Positions 62,601-64,000 of a DNA stretch of 64,000 nt are shown here, in pieces (position 1 is the stretch's first letter; every line of letters starts with the position of its first letter). The stretch lies in contig JABSSD010000078.1 in NCBI GenBank assembly GCA_013214575.1, forward strand, positions 1 to 64,000, in the 5' to 3' direction. The notes beneath the pieces were generated by a model, which saw nothing but the letters and a program-made list of their open reading frames with translations, ran no database searches and was not told where the DNA came from. The stretch is from Paracoccaceae bacterium (lineage in GTDB: Bacteria > Pseudomonadota > Alphaproteobacteria > Rhodobacterales > Rhodobacteraceae). Position numbers and translations under genes: made by a program.

Positions 62601-63461
62601 TTTGCGTTTCACCACTTGCAGCGCGACGGTGTTGTCGCCGTTAAATCGGGCGGTGCCCCTGCGGTCTTCAAAGGTGAAATTGATCTCGGCCAGCTCACCC
62701 AGGGTCACCACACGGTCGCCGTTGATCTTGACCGGCAGGGTGTAGATGTCGCTGACGTCGTGAAAGGAGGATGGGATGGTGACCGAGAAGGTGCCCTGTT
62801 TGGTCTCCACCTCGCCAGCTGCGATCAGCTGGTTGTTGTTGCGCACCACATTGATCAGTTCCAGCGCGGTGACGTTATAGGCCTCCAGCCGCAGTGGGTC
62901 GATCAGCACCTCGACCATTTCATCGCGGTTGCCGGCAATGCCGGCCTCCAGCACCGAATCGATGGCTTCAAAATCGTCCTGCAGATCCTTGGCAATGCGC
63001 GCCATGGTGCGTTCCGGCACGTCGCCGGTCAGGTTGACGATGACAATCGGGAATTCCGAGAAGTTGATTTCATTGATGGTATAGGATTCGGCGCCATCGG
63101 GGAAATCAGCCGCAGCCGAGTTCATCGCATCGCGCACGTCGGCAATGATGGCGGATTTATCCCAGCCAAAATCAAATTCCAGCGCAATACCGGCATAGCC
63201 TTCGGCGGCGGTGGAGCTCATCTTGTCCAAACCGTCGAGGTCGGCCAGTTCGGTTTCCATCACCTTGACCAGCAGGCTTTCCGAATCGACGGCGGAAATG
63301 CCGGGGAAGGGCACCGATATGAACAGAGCCGGAATTTCAATGTCCGGCTCACCTTCTTTGGGAAGGCTGGAATAGGCAAAGCCGCCGACCAGTATGGAGA
63401 TTACGATAAAGGCAATGACCATTCGGGCCCGATCGGCGGCCCAGCTGACAATCCCGATCAT
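59631..63461 (-). CDS. RND efflux transporter permease
   Basis: The 1276-residue protein has the RND layout of two homologous halves, each with a large periplasmic loop and about six spans, plus a long tail. It is longer than AcrB (about 1050). In TM4 the motif reads G-M-L-V-D-G-A-I-V-V-V-E-Y; the usual second Asp (D408 in AcrB) is Gly. The tail has a K-P-Q-P repeat encoded by 12-bp units (59684-59728). It forms an operon with the membrane fusion protein upstream (ATGA overlap). Substrate unknown. Confidence 0.92.
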   Translation of the reverse strand: MIGIVSWAADRARMVIAFIVISILVGGFAYSSLPKEGEPDIEIPALFISVPFPGISAVDSESLLVKVMETELADLDGLDKMSSTAAEGYAGIALEFDFGWDKSAIIADVRDAMNSAAADFPDGAESYTINEINFSEFPIVIVNLTGDVPERTMARIAKDLQDDFEAIDSVLEAGIAGNRDEMVEVLIDPLRLEAYNVTALELINVVRNNNQLIAAGEVETKQGTFSVTIPSSFHDVSDIYTLPVKINGDRVVTLGELAEINFTFEDRRGTARFNGDNTVALQVVKRKGYNLIDTVDQVKATLAAAQAKWPAELQAAVTVGTSNDQSRGVGSMVRQLEGSVLTAVALVMIVILASLGSRAAFLVGFAIPTSFLLCFAFLALMGISISNMVMFGLILAVGMLVDGAIVVVEYADKRIKQGIGPMHAYVEAAQRMFWPVVSSTATTLCAFLPMLFWPGVPGEFMSMLPITLIFVLSASLLVALIYLPVVGGVSGRMSRLFEQLSDGLRAALPWWIRVPLVPLPMYGMFVGAMQTLNPDYIMAEGSSGAAPLLVGALVLILSAFAASVILGAAGIQRREKTVEPGYHHTPFGHFIKFIVGNPVMPIVAVGAVGFAIMTVFTAFSENNNGVEFFVDTEPEQATVYVRARGNTSLYENDALVKQVEEVISAHPAVINVFAFAGEGGLDTGGPGGGQSPADTVGQVQFEIIAWEDRPTQSESWFFGLLNRRVTATDFDGKTVIAELETELAKLPGFIAEMAVLEQGPGQGKPIHLRLKGDGWDELTTAALAARAHFEQTPGLILIEDSLPLPGIDWQINVDVEKAGRYGADVASVGAMVQLVTRGILLDTMRVDSSDEEIEIRVRLPEKDRVLSTLDNLKLRTADGLVPLSNFITRKPVPKLAEINRVGQQRYFDVKADVAPGLQKLVGTDPETGEDIRLALFTAVGDGASASAEVFEGPGGTQLELVQLTGASSSEDLHQALEDGARFAPINASERIEVLTEWLDTDPLPSAVIWEWTGDQEEQAESGAFLMNAFAGALGLMFVILLAQFNSFYNSILVLLAVVLSTTGVLVGMMVMGQPFSIIMTGTGIVALAGIVVNNNIVLIDTYQEYSQHMPRIEAIIRTAEARIRPVLLTTITTMAGLAPMMFGLSLDFIDGGYSINSPTSLWWKQLATAVVFGLGIATVLTLIVTPSMLAIRIWLGTYLSWMGRLLARITGGRSSLIAQDMRLARRARKMPTTEIQWDSVIDGPPKPKPQPKPQPKPQPKVAETIEPDEPTLHLAE

Positions 63462-64000
63462 TGCGAGACCTCACGGTAGGTCGGCACCACCGGAACGCCT
63501 GCAATGACAAAATCCTGCCCAACAACAATGACATCGGCCTTTTCGGGCAGACCCGTCACCCAGACACCGTCGACCTCGTCGCGCAACAGGCGCACCGGAT
63601 AAAAGGCAACGATCTGGCTTTGGTTGACCACCCGGACCCCCAACTGACCTTCGTTGTTCAGGGTCAGCGAGGATTGCGGCAGCTTATGGGCGCGCTCGCC
63701 CGGCGCAGAGATGAAGATATTTGCGGTTTGGCCGTCGCGGATCGACAGGTCGGCATTGTCGACGGTGATCTGCACCTCAAACGTCCGGGTGGTTGGATCG
63801 GCTGAGCGGCTGAGGAAGGTCACATTGCCCTGCACCTGCTGACCTGCGGCCAGTTCAGCCCCCGCCAGAGCGCCGACCTGGATCCGGTTGACCTCGGTCT
63901 CGGGCACAAAGCCAACAACTTTGATGGTGTCGAGCTGGATGACCGTGGCGCAGAGACTGCCGGTCTGCATCAGGCTGCCCAGTTCGGCGGAATCGCTTTC
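63458..64000 (-). CDS. RND membrane fusion protein (HlyD-like), C-terminal part
   Basis: The 180 residues in the window cover the end of the lipoyl or hairpin region (G-S-L-M-Q-T-G-S-L-C-A-T-V-I-Q-L-D), a beta-barrel (V-V-G-F-V-P-E-T-E-V-N-R-I-Q-V-G) and the membrane-proximal domain. The frame is open to the window edge, so the 5' end lies outside. It ends with a 4-bp ATGA overlap with the RND gene. It should bridge the inner-membrane pump and an outer channel such as TolC. Confidence 0.9.
   Translation of the reverse strand, partial: ESDSAELGSLMQTGSLCATVIQLDTIKVVGFVPETEVNRIQVGALAGAELAAGQQVQGNVTFLSRSADPTTRTFEVQITVDNADLSIRDGQTANIFISAPGERAHKLPQSSLTLNNEGQLGVRVVNQSQIVAFYPVRLLRDEVDGVWVTGLPEKADVIVVGQDFVIAGVPVVPTYREVSQ

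Overview
The window looks like chromosomal DNA of a marine Rhodobacteraceae bacterium of the Roseobacter group (Alphaproteobacteria). This rests on gene content and order: a PopZ-type polar organiser next to pcm and tolC, secG-pyrG, hflK-hflC-DUF2065-degP, ftsY-EamA-yciB, and coaD-LysM-Atm1-type ABC transporter. GC-rich coding DNA with compact TAATG, TGATG and ATGA gene junctions fits. No rRNA, tRNA or CRISPR array was seen. Both ends of the window cut through genes.

Layout. 0-1.2 kb: the end of an IS903-like insertion sequence that has cut a RelA/SpoT-domain gene in two, then a gene-poor stretch. 1.2-9.4 kb: an entericidin-like lipoprotein, a DksA/TraR zinc finger protein, PhnA/YjdM, pcm, tolC, popZ, cobQ, a small conserved protein and efp. 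9.5-20.7 kb: an ABC membrane domain without ATPase, ygfZ, a glycosyltransferase, an MsbA-like exporter, two PLP aminotransferases, a crotonase, class I aldolase (with two LacI-type operator-like sites upstream) and pyrG. 20.9-24.9 kb: secG, a cobalt-type nitrile hydratase operon (alpha, beta, accessory protein), purA and DUF2842. 24.9-40.8 kb: a large acidic low-complexity protein, thiN, an EamA transporter, a GST-sdaA operon, rpiA, gor, hflKC, a DegP-like protease, a Crp/Fnr regulator, a dnaE2 C-terminal remnant and an adrenodoxin-type ferredoxin.

40.8-43.24 kb is an accessory patch: two AT-richer unknown genes, a decayed IS5/IS427-type element carrying two inverted copies of the same 40-bp insertion, a hairpin-rich segment, and a 29-bp tandem duplication of the 3' end of purD whose three differences are all synonymous. 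The last point looks like a scar of integration or allele exchange at purD. 43.24-64 kb returns to core genes: purD, xseA, a lysoplasmalogenase-like protein, ftsY, transporters, yciB, a YfcG-like GST, an L,D-transpeptidase, mmsA with a divergent LysR gene, a CBS protein, coaD, a LysM protein, an Atm1-type exporter, and an RND efflux operon that runs off the right edge.

Most genes are housekeeping: nucleotide synthesis (pyrG, purA, purD), central carbon (aldolase, rpiA), cofactors (cobQ, thiN, coaD), redox (gor, GSTs, ferredoxin) and envelope quality control (hflKC, degP, L,D-transpeptidase, tolC). The less expected signals are the two 40-bp insertions, the purD end duplication, the structured segment beside it, and two families of short intergenic repeats (one hairpin family with three copies, one family with four copies).
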